64,000 nt of DNA from Methanobacteriota archaeon (lineage in GTDB: Archaea; Thermoplasmatota; Poseidoniia; Poseidoniales; Thalassarchaeaceae), in contig PBGL02000011.1 of NCBI GenBank assembly GCA_002718995.2, forward strand, positions 18,018 through 82,017. The letters are read 5' to 3'. The translations under genes and the position numbers were made by a program. The notes below the pieces were generated by a model that worked only from the letters and a program-made list of their open reading frames with translations, was not told the DNA's origin and ran no database searches. Of this stretch, positions 1-9,084 are shown piece after piece (positions within the stretch are counted from its first letter, which is position 1; each line of letters starts with the position of its first letter).

Positions 1-402
1 AAATCCATCAATTTCGCCAAGACAATCAACGTTCCAGTTTTAGGCGTGGTTGAGAATATGAGTGGATACACAGTTTCAGGGACGGCCCCAGCTGGCTCCG
101 AGATTTCAATAATCGGCCCGAATGGAGTCCCCTTGGATGTCAAAGTTTCCGACGATGGGAATTGGGAAACCAAACTCGACCTCTTCAAATCAGGTGGAGG
201 GGAGTCTTCGGCGATCGATCTGGATGTCCCGTTTTTGGGCGCATTACCATTCGATCCTGGGGTGGTAAGAGGAGGAGATGATGGAGTCCACAGGATAGTC
301 GCCGATCCCGAAGGAGAAACCGCTATAGCTTTCGATTCGGTAGTTGAAGAGATTCTGGAACAACTGAGCAATAGCACTTCTCCAGACATCAAGATAACTT
401 GA
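1..402 (+). CDS. mrp: Mrp/NBP35-family Fe-S cluster carrier ATPase, C-terminal part (5' truncated by window)
   Basis: The reading frame is open from base 1, so only the last 133 residues are visible. The segment VVENMSGYT and the later VPFLGALPFDPGVVRGGDDG stretch match the C-terminal half of the Mrp/ApbC/NBP35 P-loop ATPases, which bind and transfer iron-sulfur clusters in the cytosol. The Walker A loop lies outside the window. The usual CxxC just after the ENMSG motif is absent here: that position reads GTAPAGS. A missing CxxC is known for some Mrp proteins and may alter cluster binding. Family assignment is firm; cluster-carrier activity is inferred. Confidence 0.85.
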   Translation, partial: KSINFAKTINVPVLGVVENMSGYTVSGTAPAGSEISIIGPNGVPLDVKVSDDGNWETKLDLFKSGGGESSAIDLDVPFLGALPFDPGVVRGGDDGVHRIVADPEGETAIAFDSVVEEILEQLSNSTSPDIKIT

Positions 403-464
403 TTTGCCGAATATCTAACAAGGGTCGACTTCATTGATGACCCTTATCCCCGGGTATATTGGAA

Positions 465-2576
465 ATGGCAGTAGGCAGTGGCATTTACATCACCTGGATT
501 ACAGGGGCGATACTGCTCAGTATAGCGATGATGCCACTGTTCAAGCCCCCCTATGCCAAATTGAGCGCAGAGGGCTTCGTAGATATGTTCAGGAGATACT
601 GGGCGCATATGTTCGTCGTATTCTCGGTTTACCTCTGGAAGGATCTCCTTGATGGTCTAGACAGAGTTTTGATGGCCAACACCCAACTAGACATGACTCC
701 CTATGTCTATGCGGTAGAAGGGGACATAGTGCTCTGGATCCAAGAAGCCTTCAGGAGCCCATTACTCGACTTCACACTGACGCACTTCTACGTCATGGGC
801 TTCATGACCGCGACCTTTGCCTCGTTCCTATACCCCATCTACTTCGATGACAGGCACATGGCAGATAGGGTGTCCCTGTCCATGTTCTGGGTCTACGTCC
901 TCGCCATTCCATTCTACCTTTTCTTCAATGTAAGGGTCACTGGTGACCATATCCCAGCAATGGAAACAGTAGCTTACGATCTAACACCAGAGATCCACAA
1001 CTGGTTCACTAGGATAGACCCCTTCACAAATGGGATGCCAAGCCTTCACATCGGCCTACCGTTAGCCATCTGGCTAACAATGGGCAGGTGGGATGAGGAC
1101 GGTCGTTGGAATAAATATCGAACAATTCTATTCGCTTTCATCGCCTTCACTGCTTTCTCAATAGTCTATCTTGGAATCCACTGGATTGTAGATATAGTGG
1201 GAGGGATGATTGTAGCAATTCTCGCTGTCGAGGTAACTGACAGAACCCATGCCAGTATCTGGAAGGTTGCCGATGAGAGAATTTTCACTAGGAGGCTAGC
1301 CCGACTTCTCGACGACCCCTCTGGATTTTTGAAAAATCTTACTTCCGACATTAGAGAATTTGTCAAGCCGTTCAAGGAGCCAGGTAAGAAACAGACCAGC
1401 TTCTTCATAGCGTTACTAATGACATCAACAGGAACGGTCCTGCTCTGGGACGCTACACATCAGGACTTCCCGGTCGAAGGTGTCGAATGGCCAAAGTCAG
1501 CAGCAGGCTCGGATGGTTGGCTAGTGGGGGTTGAAGAAGACCCGATATTGGATGGAATTGATGACATACAGATTACTGCATGGAATGTTAGTGACGACAT
1601 TAGCCATAGATTGGGGGGAGAAACTTGGGACAGTTCACCAAACGTGGAAATATCGGGGTCATACCTAGTTCTCTTCGATGAACATAGGTTGGACTTCTAT
1701 GACCTGGAGAGTAACTCACTGGACCCTTTCGATCCTGTTTTCACCAGGAGTGAGGAACTTCCAATACTAACGTGTGACATAGGACTGGATGGATTTGGCG
1801 AGCCTTTGGTGGTCATAGTGGCCAATGGGTCTGCAATCACACTAGACATAAACCAGGAAACCTCAGAACTCAGTCAAATCGATCAATTCTCCAGCAATTT
1901 CGAAGTATCTGGAAATATCATTGCATGGGAAGTTTCCAACGCAACAACCCCTACAATTTCGGTTTCTTCCCTATCCAACCCACTATCAATTCAGACAATT
2001 TCATTGGATGTCATGGCCAGTGAATCAGATGATGAATTCCTATCGGAATCATCGGACTCCTCGGTGGTTTACGATGGAGCTTCAGTGGTCGACATTGCAA
2101 TTGGAAGCGGAGCCATAGTCGCCGTAGTCGATGTAGGGCCAGTCAATAGGACAGTTTTCGTAGATATTGCCACTGGGGAGCAGATACTACTCTCCACCCC
2201 GATATGGGAGTCATCCTCACCAAGTGTAGGCCATGGATACGTCGCCTTCCTGCAAATACCCAGATTCGACCCTTCGGGAAACTCGGGTCAGGAGGGGGAA
2301 ACGAATCAAGTATACCTGTATGAAATTTCAGCCAATCAAACTAGGCAGATTTCTTTCGATGAGGACAGGACTCACACCAGCCCACAGATCCTGATCGGCG
2401 GAATAGGTTGGATCGTTACCGACTCCGAGGGATTATCCGAGCTTAATTGGCATGACTTAGAGGAAACCTTCGAACCATACTCCTCAGTACTTCTACAAGT
2501 TTCCACAGTCCTGTTGATCCCCTTGCTCTTCATTTGGGCAAGCCAGAATCAGTCAGAGAAGAAGAAAAAGAAATAG
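465..2576 (+). CDS. PAP2/Aur1-like membrane phosphatase or phosphotransferase with large C-terminal domain
   Basis: About 700 residues. The N-terminal ~270 residues are multi-spanning membrane segments containing the PAP2 signature in its Aur1-like form: NGMPSLHIG followed by LGIHWIVDIVGG, the His...His-x3-Asp catalytic arrangement used to cleave or transfer phosphate head groups. A single helix (around residue 310) then leads to ~370 residues of beta-rich sequence with repeated aromatic/Gly strands, probably a propeller-like domain outside the cell, and a final helix ending in a Lys-rich tail. A TTG at 459 could also start it, but the ATG at 465 is preferred. It has a shorter paralogue at 56974-58389. 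Aur1-like proteins make inositol-phosphate lipids, but the substrate here is unknown. Confidence 0.75.
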   Translation: MAVGSGIYITWITGAILLSIAMMPLFKPPYAKLSAEGFVDMFRRYWAHMFVVFSVYLWKDLLDGLDRVLMANTQLDMTPYVYAVEGDIVLWIQEAFRSPLLDFTLTHFYVMGFMTATFASFLYPIYFDDRHMADRVSLSMFWVYVLAIPFYLFFNVRVTGDHIPAMETVAYDLTPEIHNWFTRIDPFTNGMPSLHIGLPLAIWLTMGRWDEDGRWNKYRTILFAFIAFTAFSIVYLGIHWIVDIVGGMIVAILAVEVTDRTHASIWKVADERIFTRRLARLLDDPSGFLKNLTSDIREFVKPFKEPGKKQTSFFIALLMTSTGTVLLWDATHQDFPVEGVEWPKSAAGSDGWLVGVEEDPILDGIDDIQITAWNVSDDISHRLGGETWDSSPNVEISGSYLVLFDEHRLDFYDLESNSLDPFDPVFTRSEELPILTCDIGLDGFGEPLVVIVANGSAITLDINQETSELSQIDQFSSNFEVSGNIIAWEVSNATTPTISVSSLSNPLSIQTISLDVMASESDDEFLSESSDSSVVYDGASVVDIAIGSGAIVAVVDVGPVNRTVFVDIATGEQILLSTPIWESSSPSVGHGYVAFLQIPRFDPSGNSGQEGETNQVYLYEISANQTRQISFDEDRTHTSPQILIGGIGWIVTDSEGLSELNWHDLEETFEPYSSVLLQVSTVLLIPLLFIWASQNQSEKKKKK

Positions 2577-3653
2577 CTATTCAGCTAGCCTAAACATCTC
2601 ATCCAGATTCCGCTGTGCAAGCTCAATAATTTCCGGCTCTATCTCGATTATTTGGTCCTCCCTAGGGTTTCTCAGAGCCTGCAGTATGTCCTCCAATTGA
2701 GTTGCTTTCATGTGCCTGCACATTACACAGGCACCATACAAGTTCAACTCATTTTCAGACTCTGCCAAAACCCGTTCCGCTGTCCCGCACTCAGTGATTA
2801 GCATTACATCCGGACGATTCTCTGAACCAAGCCTAAGGGCCTCTTGAATCAGCTTCTCAGAGGACCCGACATAATCGGCCTCCTCCAGGACATCAGCACC
2901 GCATTCAGGATGGGCCAGTACTGAAAGCTCACTCCCAATCTCCTTCTTCCATTTTCTCACTTTATCTCCGGTGAATACCGCATGAACTTCACACTCCCCG
3001 TCGAAAACAATGACTTCTTTCTTTCCTTCAAGGGCCTTCTGTAGGTGAGCTCCCATGAACCTGTCTGGAACGAATATCAGACGTTCTCCCGGAAGCCTCT
3101 CACATATTCGAAGATAATTGCTACTGGTCACACTAACATCGCACTCGGCCTTCACAGCCGCAGTCGTGTTGATGTAGCAAGCCACCGGGACTCCCGGATA
3201 TTGTTCTCGTAGATCCCTTACATCCTGTGCTGTAATTCCATCCGAAAGACTGCATCCAGCCTCTGGAGATGGATGGATTACAGTTTTCTGCGGACTAACG
3301 ATTTTCGCGGTTTCTGCCATGAATCTGACACTAGAGAATAATATGGTTTGCTGTGGGGCATCACGAGCGGCCTTAGAAAGCGTATACGAGTCAGCGACTT
3401 CATCAGCAACGCCATAGATTATGTCGGGGGTCTGGTAAGTATGAGCAATCAGAAAAACATCATTTTCCTTCTTTAGCCGGTTTATCTCTAATGTCAATGG
3501 AGCAATACTGATACAGGCACTTATTGGCCACCTCTGATTCTGTTGCATGGCTTCCTGCAAACGATTCGCTTCAGCTAGTATTTCCTCATCTGTGAATCTT
3601 GAAGATTCTACTTCCGAGCGCGGGAGAGGTATAGCCGGTAGGGGCAGTCCCAT
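2577..3653 (-). CDS. nadA: quinolinate synthase NadA
   Basis: Condenses iminoaspartate with dihydroxyacetone phosphate to quinolinate in NAD synthesis, using a 4Fe-4S cluster. The family motifs are all present in order: an AHTYQTPDI segment, the ADSYTLSKAA segment, RFMAETAKI, AGCSLSD, PECGAD and CVMCRHMK. The cluster cysteines are therefore intact. The frame can be extended upstream to 3752, but that would run into the divergent Bud32 gene. The ATG at 3653 gives 358 residues, close to the family norm. NadB and NadC are not in the window. Confidence 0.92.
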   Translation of the reverse strand: MGLPLPAIPLPRSEVESSRFTDEEILAEANRLQEAMQQNQRWPISACISIAPLTLEINRLKKENDVFLIAHTYQTPDIIYGVADEVADSYTLSKAARDAPQQTILFSSVRFMAETAKIVSPQKTVIHPSPEAGCSLSDGITAQDVRDLREQYPGVPVACYINTTAAVKAECDVSVTSSNYLRICERLPGERLIFVPDRFMGAHLQKALEGKKEVIVFDGECEVHAVFTGDKVRKWKKEIGSELSVLAHPECGADVLEEADYVGSSEKLIQEALRLGSENRPDVMLITECGTAERVLAESENELNLYGACVMCRHMKATQLEDILQALRNPREDQIIEIEPEIIELAQRNLDEMFRLAE

Positions 3654-3740
3654 CCATTTTGCGTCATGTGCAACCGCTTTCAAGGTATGCGGCCTCCCAG
3701 CATCATGTCCGGAGTGCCATACAGGCCTTGGTCCTTCGAA

Positions 3741-4370
3741 ATGAAGGTGCATGAGGGGGCCGAAGCAACGGTCTCCAAGGGCGTGTGGCTTGGTAAACCG
3801 GCCATTCTAAAGGTACGCAAGCCCAAGGGCTACAGGAACCCAGATTTGGATAGCAGGCTAACTAAGAGCAGGATGGCCGTCGAGGTGAGAGCGCTATCAC
3901 GATTGCAGAGGGTAAACTTTCCATCCCCCTCTTTGCTCTATGTAGACCAACAAGATTCGTCGATCATTATTTCCGAAATAGAAGGATTCCCATTATTCGA
4001 AGTAATGGTGAATGGTAATTTGGAAGAGGGCGCCCTGTCCAGGGTTGGAGGGACTATTCGTAGATTGCATGAAAATGGCGTGTCACATGGCGACCTCACC
4101 ACGCACAACATCATGATTGGCACAGATGGCGAGATTTTCCTGATTGACTTCGGACTGGCAAAAATTTCACCGGAGCTAGAGAATTTGGGCCAGGATCTAC
4201 AAGTGCTCAATGAATGCCTTACGGCTAGCCATTCAGAATATTCCGAGGCGATCGAGAAAGTTGTCGAGGGCTACATCTCTTCCAGTACAAGTGTCCCCGA
4301 AGTCCCCAGCTCCAGTGATGTCACTCAACGCTTCGATGAAATTCGAAATAGGGTAAGGTACCTGGGGTAG
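3741..4370 (+). CDS. bud32: KEOPS complex atypical kinase/ATPase Bud32
   Basis: Small atypical kinase of the KEOPS complex, which makes N6-threonylcarbamoyladenosine at tRNA position 37. The 209-residue product has the Bud32 arrangement: a Gly-poor N-terminal loop (EGAEATVSKG), catalytic Lys in ILKVRKPKGYR, the catalytic loop HGDLTTHN (116-123) and the metal-binding DFGLA (136-140). It lacks the substrate lobe of ordinary kinases, as expected. The ATG at 3741 matches the family N-terminus; an upstream extension to 3666 would overlap nadA. Unlike many euryarchaeal homologues it is not fused to Kae1. The XTP pyrophosphatase gene follows after 4 bases. Confidence 0.93.
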   Translation: MKVHEGAEATVSKGVWLGKPAILKVRKPKGYRNPDLDSRLTKSRMAVEVRALSRLQRVNFPSPSLLYVDQQDSSIIISEIEGFPLFEVMVNGNLEEGALSRVGGTIRRLHENGVSHGDLTTHNIMIGTDGEIFLIDFGLAKISPELENLGQDLQVLNECLTASHSEYSEAIEKVVEGYISSSTSVPEVPSSSDVTQRFDEIRNRVRYLG

Positions 4371-4374
4371 GGGA

Positions 4375-4968
4375 ATGAAAATCATTTTTGTAACTAGCAA
4401 CAGGGGAAAGGTCCTCGAGGCGAGCGATGTTTTTGTTCCGCTGGGCCATACAGTGGAACAATTCCTTGATGGCGGTCAACTACCAGATTTTATCGAACCA
4501 CAGTCTGATGGGATAGAGGAGGTCACGATTTCGAAGATGAAGCAGGCTCTGATGATGGTTGAAGGAGAAATCAATGAAGAGACCGCCCTCATTGTTGAGG
4601 ATGCTGGGCTTTTCATCGAATCACTAGGGGGCTTCCCAGGCCCCTACTCTTCTTATGTGGAGGAGAAGATAGGATTGGACGGCATTCTGCGTGTTATGGA
4701 AGGCGAGGGAGATAGGCGTGCCGAGTTCAGAGCCGTGGTCGCTTTCCACCATTTGGGCAATACCCATATTTTCAGAGGCGTCTGCAAAGGAGCAATATCT
4801 CTCGACAAGAGGGGAGAGGGCGGCTTCGGATATGATCCAATATTCGTCCCATCTGCCTCGGATGGAAGGACATGCGCGGAGATGACGGCAGTTGAGAAGT
4901 CATCAATCTCGCATAGGGGAGAGGCTCTGAAAAGGCTGATACAATTTCTAACGCCCCCGTCAATGTGA
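4375..4968 (+). CDS. rdgB: XTP/dITP pyrophosphatase (RdgB/HAM1 family)
   Basis: Removes non-canonical purine nucleotides (XTP, dITP) by hydrolysis to the monophosphate. The 197-residue product begins with the nucleotide-binding SNRGKVLEA motif. It also has EDAGLFIESLGGFPGPYSSY, the GEGGFGYDPIF segment, and the C-terminal SHRGEAL typical of the family. It starts 4 bases after bud32 stops and its stop overlaps the GTG start of the next gene. The three genes are probably one transcript. A bud32-HAM1 neighbourhood is common in archaea. Confidence 0.95.
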   Translation: MKIIFVTSNRGKVLEASDVFVPLGHTVEQFLDGGQLPDFIEPQSDGIEEVTISKMKQALMMVEGEINEETALIVEDAGLFIESLGGFPGPYSSYVEEKIGLDGILRVMEGEGDRRAEFRAVVAFHHLGNTHIFRGVCKGAISLDKRGEGGFGYDPIFVPSASDGRTCAEMTAVEKSSISHRGEALKRLIQFLTPPSM

Positions 4969-5912
4969 AGTCTCGCCCCCTCCTCTCAAGCGTCGGAGAT
5001 AACGTGGCGACACTCACCCGCACAGTAAATTGGCTCGCCCTCATAGTGGGTTCCGGACTCTTCCTAATGTTCCAGGGAGAGGTGGATTTACCACCTAGGA
5101 TTGCAGGAGCAACGGTTCTTCTGGCGCTTGCTTCCCTTCTCATTTTCACAGGAAGTACCCCAATTCCGAAAACTCCAGCTAAGGGAGAAGAACCGATGGA
5201 AGAAGAAATAGAAACTCTCGCTCCCATGGTCATCGGAGGCTCCGTGGAAATACCTCAGGATACGGAAATGAAAAGGTCCAGAGGTAGAAAACAGACCCCT
5301 CCGATGCCCACGCCTCCTGTCCCCGTTCCAATGCCAATGCCAGATTCACCCGTTCATTCAGATTCTGCAACTATTCCTGCTCCACAATTGGGAGATCAGG
5401 CAGTAGAACCCCTTCCCGAAGGTACAGCGGTCGCACAGAGATATGTTGCATCCGGAGATGCTGAGTCAGAACAGGAAAGCGAAATCGAGCAGCACGTAGC
5501 CAGAGAAAGGGAGAGGAGAGCGGAAATACTCTCAGGAATAGAAAGAGAGCGCCGTATGAGGCTAGCTGAGCGTAGAGCTGCCAAGGCCATGATGTGGTCA
5601 GAGGTAGAGGACGGCGAAGATCTAGCCAAGCTCCTCAAGGAGGAGGGCCACGGTTTGACCCTGTTTGAAGAGCCAGAGAATCCAGACAAAGGGATGCCAT
5701 TGGGAATTTCATATGTCAGGATAGACGATGAAAGGGTCTTGATGGTCAAGTCCCCCTTGTATATCCCTGAGAAAGAAGACCCAATCCAAGATGAAGAGGT
5801 TACAATCCCGTCCCCATTAACACCGCCTCCCTTGCCACCACCTGGCGACATGCCCCCTCCCCCGGGGATGCCACCACCCCCATCCCCCCCTCCTCCGCAG
5901 TCCGAAGATTGA
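4965..5912 (+). CDS. unknown membrane-anchored protein with proline-rich tail
   Basis: Not recognised. The 315 residues start with two predicted membrane helices (about residues 20-35 and 45-62). These are followed by a cytoplasmic-type region with a Pro/Met-rich stretch (about 105-125) and an Arg/Glu-rich probable coiled coil (about 165-205). A compact segment follows, and the tail (about 280-312) is almost pure Pro with Met and Gly. The GTG start overlaps the stop of the upstream pyrophosphatase gene, indicating translational coupling. The poly-Pro tail suggests a protein-interaction or flexible linker role, but no function can be given. Confidence 0.7.
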   Translation: MKSRPLLSSVGDNVATLTRTVNWLALIVGSGLFLMFQGEVDLPPRIAGATVLLALASLLIFTGSTPIPKTPAKGEEPMEEEIETLAPMVIGGSVEIPQDTEMKRSRGRKQTPPMPTPPVPVPMPMPDSPVHSDSATIPAPQLGDQAVEPLPEGTAVAQRYVASGDAESEQESEIEQHVARERERRAEILSGIERERRMRLAERRAAKAMMWSEVEDGEDLAKLLKEEGHGLTLFEEPENPDKGMPLGISYVRIDDERVLMVKSPLYIPEKEDPIQDEEVTIPSPLTPPPLPPPGDMPPPPGMPPPPSPPPPQSED

Positions 5913-5951
5913 CTGTGATACTTTCAAGCGCCAATCGTGACTGGGAGTCAC

Positions 5952-6788
5952 ATGGCGAACGACGCGTTGACGGTCGACGATATACCAGTGGACGGCTCTA
6001 ACCCGCCAGGAGGGCTCATTTCAGTTTGGACGCTGAATAGGCCGGAGAAACTCAATGCACTGAACAAGGACTCGCATACGGCAATCAAGGAGCAGTGCTC
6101 AAGGGCTGAGTCAGATCCGAATGTTAGGTGCATAGTAATCAGAGGGGCTCCCCCCCCTCCTGCGGAGGAAGGTAAGAGGCAGAAGCCAGCCGCATTCGCC
6201 GCAGGGGCGGATATTTCCGAGTTTTCTGGTAAAAACTCGGATGATGTAAGGCCTTTCTTCGAGGATAACGCATGGGAGGCCGTATGGTCGCTATCCAAGC
6301 CCACTATAGCAATGGTAGACGGTTTCGCCCTTGGAGGCGGCACTGAACTCGCCCTTTCCTGTGATATCAGAATTGCTTCTGAGAGGTCCAAGTTCGGGCA
6401 GCCTGAAATAAATCTAGGCTTAATTCCCGGTGGCGGTGGGACTCAGAGGTTATGCAGACTTATTGGCTATGGCAAGGCAATGGAGATGGTCCTTACTGGG
6501 GACATGATAGATGCAGAAGAGGCATTGAAAATAGGACTTGCGAATAAGGTGGTGAGCCCAGAAGACTTGGAGGATTCGACAATGGCAATCGCTAGTTCGA
6601 TAGCATGTAAATCTCCCTACACGATTAAAGTGGCAAAGAGAGCCGTCCGTGCCTCACTGGAACTTCCCTTTAGTGAAGGAGTTCTCACCGAGAGATCCGA
6701 GTTCGTCGCTTTGTTTGACACAGAAGACAAGGAGATTGGGGTCCAAGCCTTTCTGGATAGGAAGGAAGCAGAATGGGTCGGTAACTGA
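5952..6788 (+). CDS. enoyl-CoA hydratase/isomerase (crotonase family)
   Basis: Adds water across the 2,3 double bond of enoyl-CoA thioesters, or a related crotonase reaction. The oxyanion-hole motif AAGADISEF is present. Both catalytic glutamates of true hydratases are kept, in GGGTELALSCD and in FGQPEINLGLIPGGGG. There is an unusual Pro-rich insertion (GAPPPPAEEGKRQKP) before the oxyanion loop. The ATG at 5952 has a GGAG five bases upstream, so it is preferred to the GTG at 5937. The convergent aldehyde dehydrogenase gene ends 5 bases after its stop. Confidence 0.9.
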   Translation: MANDALTVDDIPVDGSNPPGGLISVWTLNRPEKLNALNKDSHTAIKEQCSRAESDPNVRCIVIRGAPPPPAEEGKRQKPAAFAAGADISEFSGKNSDDVRPFFEDNAWEAVWSLSKPTIAMVDGFALGGGTELALSCDIRIASERSKFGQPEINLGLIPGGGGTQRLCRLIGYGKAMEMVLTGDMIDAEEALKIGLANKVVSPEDLEDSTMAIASSIACKSPYTIKVAKRAVRASLELPFSEGVLTERSEFVALFDTEDKEIGVQAFLDRKEAEWVGN

Positions 6789-6793
6789 AACAA

Positions 6794-8212
6794 TCAGAGT
6801 TGTATTGCCTTCACCTCGAGGAATTCCTCAAGGCCATGAGAACCAAGCTCCCTCCCATTTCCAGAGAGCTTGTAACCTCCAAAGGGCGCACTGATATTGA
6901 AGGCGCCGCCATTGATACTGACCTGACCTGTCCTCATCGCTCGGGCAACCCGCATCGCCCTCTCGTCGTCCCCCGACCAGACTCCTCCGGAAAGTCCGTA
7001 CTCGGAGTCATTTGCCATCGCTATGGCCTCCTCCTCAGTCTCATAGGTGCTTATTGTTAGCACAGGGCCGAATATCTCCTCGCGGAAGACAGTCATTTCT
7101 GCAGTAACGTCAGCGAAAACCGTAGGCTTGACGAAGAATCCAGAGGATAGCCCTTCAGGCATCCCCTCGCCTCCGGAAACCAGGGTCGCCCCCTCGGCTA
7201 TTCCCGAGGCGATGTACCCGCTGACGGACTCCTGCTGCCCAGCCGAAACCATCGGTCCGCACTTGATGCCTTCATCCATGGGATCTCCCACCGTGTATCT
7301 ATCCAATGTGGACGAAATCACCTCGATGACCTCGTCTCGAGCAGAAGTTGGCACTATTAGCCTACTAAGTGATGAGCACTCCTGTCCGGAGTTGTTGAAG
7401 CAAGAATAAACTGCCATTTTTGCAGCCTTCTGAATATCCGCATCATCCATAATAACATTCGCGCTCTTGCCCCCCAATTCTAGGGTAACACGCTTTATCG
7501 TGGGAGCCGCTGCCTTTGATACGCTTACTCCCGCAGAAGTCGAACCCGTGAAACTCACCATATCTATTTCAGGATGAGATGCCAAAGCCTCGCCTATCTC
7601 TCGTCCGTGACCAGAAACCAGATTGAAAACCCCCTTTGGCAATCCTATTTCCTCCATTATGTCAGCTAGAAGAAACGCATTCAGAGGCGCCTCTTTGGAT
7701 GGTTTGAGAACCATCGTACATCCAGCAGCGAGGGCCGGGGCAACCTTGCCAATGATCTGATGCAGAGGAAAGTTCCAAGGAGTTATCATTCCAACCACAC
7801 CTATTGGCTCCTTTACGATTAGAGAGTTCCTCATCTCTTCCTCCCACTCGAAAGAGTCCAGTATTTTGGCATATGAACGAGAAACCACACGAGGAGTACC
7901 GACCATTGCCATACGAGAGTAGTTTATTGGAGTACCAACTTCTGAGGTAATCAACTCAGCTATTTCCTCGGCCCTCTCGCCAATTGCGGCAGAAAGTGCA
8001 TTCAGGTATCCCTGACGCTCCTCTATGCTACTCTCAGACCAAGAAGGAAAAGCCAAGCGAGCCGCTTCAATCGCATTGTTCACATCAGTGACATCTCCAA
8101 CGGGGACAGAACCAATCTCCTCCTCAGTAGTCGGATTTACCACTCCTATTCTCCCCGTCCCATTGGCTGGAACCCATCTCCCGTCGATGTATATGCAGTC
8201 GCGTGTGTGCAT
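6794..8212 (-). CDS. NAD(P)-dependent aldehyde dehydrogenase
   Basis: Oxidises an aldehyde to the acid. About 472 residues, standard length for the superfamily. Visible motifs are TPWNFPLHQ (oxyanion Asn), KPSKEAPL (cofactor), FTGSTSAG, the general-base ELGGKSANV, the nucleophile cysteine in GQECSS, and EEIFGPVL. The substrate cannot be read from sequence. Divergence from a PaaG-like crotonase across 69 bases, and the ring-degradation genes elsewhere in the window, make a semialdehyde from aromatic ring cleavage a fair candidate (PaaZ-, BoxD- or AmnC-like role). That is inference. Starts at 8248 or 8257 are also possible; 8212 matches the usual N-terminus. Confidence 0.93.
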   Translation of the reverse strand: MHTRDCIYIDGRWVPANGTGRIGVVNPTTEEEIGSVPVGDVTDVNNAIEAARLAFPSWSESSIEERQGYLNALSAAIGERAEEIAELITSEVGTPINYSRMAMVGTPRVVSRSYAKILDSFEWEEEMRNSLIVKEPIGVVGMITPWNFPLHQIIGKVAPALAAGCTMVLKPSKEAPLNAFLLADIMEEIGLPKGVFNLVSGHGREIGEALASHPEIDMVSFTGSTSAGVSVSKAAAPTIKRVTLELGGKSANVIMDDADIQKAAKMAVYSCFNNSGQECSSLSRLIVPTSARDEVIEVISSTLDRYTVGDPMDEGIKCGPMVSAGQQESVSGYIASGIAEGATLVSGGEGMPEGLSSGFFVKPTVFADVTAEMTVFREEIFGPVLTISTYETEEEAIAMANDSEYGLSGGVWSGDDERAMRVARAMRTGQVSINGGAFNISAPFGGYKLSGNGRELGSHGLEEFLEVKAIQL

Positions 8213-8281
8213 GTAATGGCCCAGCGAGGTCCGACTTATCACCTTCATGGAGTTCAAAAATGGTGGCCCACTTCGCGAATC

Positions 8282-9082
8282 ATGCCATTCAGCGTGGACA
8301 GAGAGGAGGGAGGAGTTGCCATTGTTACTCTCTCCCCCGAGACATCGAGAAACACCTTCAATCCAGCCAATTTCAACCCCTTAGTTGAAGCATTGGAGGG
8401 CCTTATGGACGATCCGTCATGCAGATCCGTGGTCATCACAGGCTCAGGGGGATTCTTCAGTGCAGGAGGTCCAATAGATGAGTTTGCAGATGCTATTGAT
8501 GATGGTACGATAGGCCAGGTAACGTCTGAAATGACGGGGACACTTCACCCCCTTATACTCAAGATCAGAGGCAGTGAGACCATTTTCATAGCCGCAATCA
8601 ATGGCGCTGCCGCAGGTGGTGGCTTGGGTCTGGCACTATCGGCCGACTACCGAGTGTGTTCGGAGAAGGCCAAGCTAGCCGCCGCATTCTTCGCTCTGGG
8701 CCTATCTCCTGATGGAGGTACCACCTGGCTCCTTCCACGGCTCGTTGGAGTGCAAGAGGCCAAGAAGTTCTTCTTTGAAAATCAAGTATGGTCCGCAGGG
8801 ACTTCCCTCGAGAAAGGAGCGGTCGATGAGGTAGTATCTCATGGTGAATTAATTCAAAGATCCGTAGAAATAGCAAAGAAATGGGGAAGGTGGTCAGCAA
8901 ATAGCAGGAGGTCGTCAAAGCAGTTACTAGACGCATCTACATCTACCTTCTTTGAGACCCAGTTGGAATTTGAGAGGGCTCTGATGATAGCCTCGTCCAT
9001 GACTCCTGACTTTGCCGAAGGAGTCTCGGCATTCCTAGAAAAGAGGGAACCAGTGTTTTCAGAGTTATACGAAGAAGAGTAG
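8282..9082 (+). CDS. crotonase-family isomerase, PaaG-like
   Basis: The 266-residue crotonase has the oxyanion-hole segment FFSAGGPIDEF. The first hydratase glutamate is replaced by Gly (AAAGGGLGLALSADY), and the second site reads GLSPDGGTTWLLPRLVG. The Asp in that motif and the WLLPRLVG extension are typical of PaaG-type enzymes (1,2-epoxyphenylacetyl-CoA or dienoyl-CoA isomerases), so isomerase rather than hydratase activity is expected. The ATG at 8282 fits the family N-terminus and avoids overlap with the divergent aldehyde dehydrogenase. Its likely partner is the BoxB-like oxygenase system at 13.8-18.6 kb, but this link is inferred. Confidence 0.85.
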   Translation: MPFSVDREEGGVAIVTLSPETSRNTFNPANFNPLVEALEGLMDDPSCRSVVITGSGGFFSAGGPIDEFADAIDDGTIGQVTSEMTGTLHPLILKIRGSETIFIAAINGAAAGGGLGLALSADYRVCSEKAKLAAAFFALGLSPDGGTTWLLPRLVGVQEAKKFFFENQVWSAGTSLEKGAVDEVVSHGELIQRSVEIAKKWGRWSANSRRSSKQLLDASTSTFFETQLEFERALMIASSMTPDFAEGVSAFLEKREPVFSELYEEE

Positions 9083-9084
9083 AA

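Noticed and set aside
3654..3752. N-terminal extension of NadA
   Set aside because: The frame is open, but it would overlap the start of Bud32 and the extra residues match nothing in NadA.
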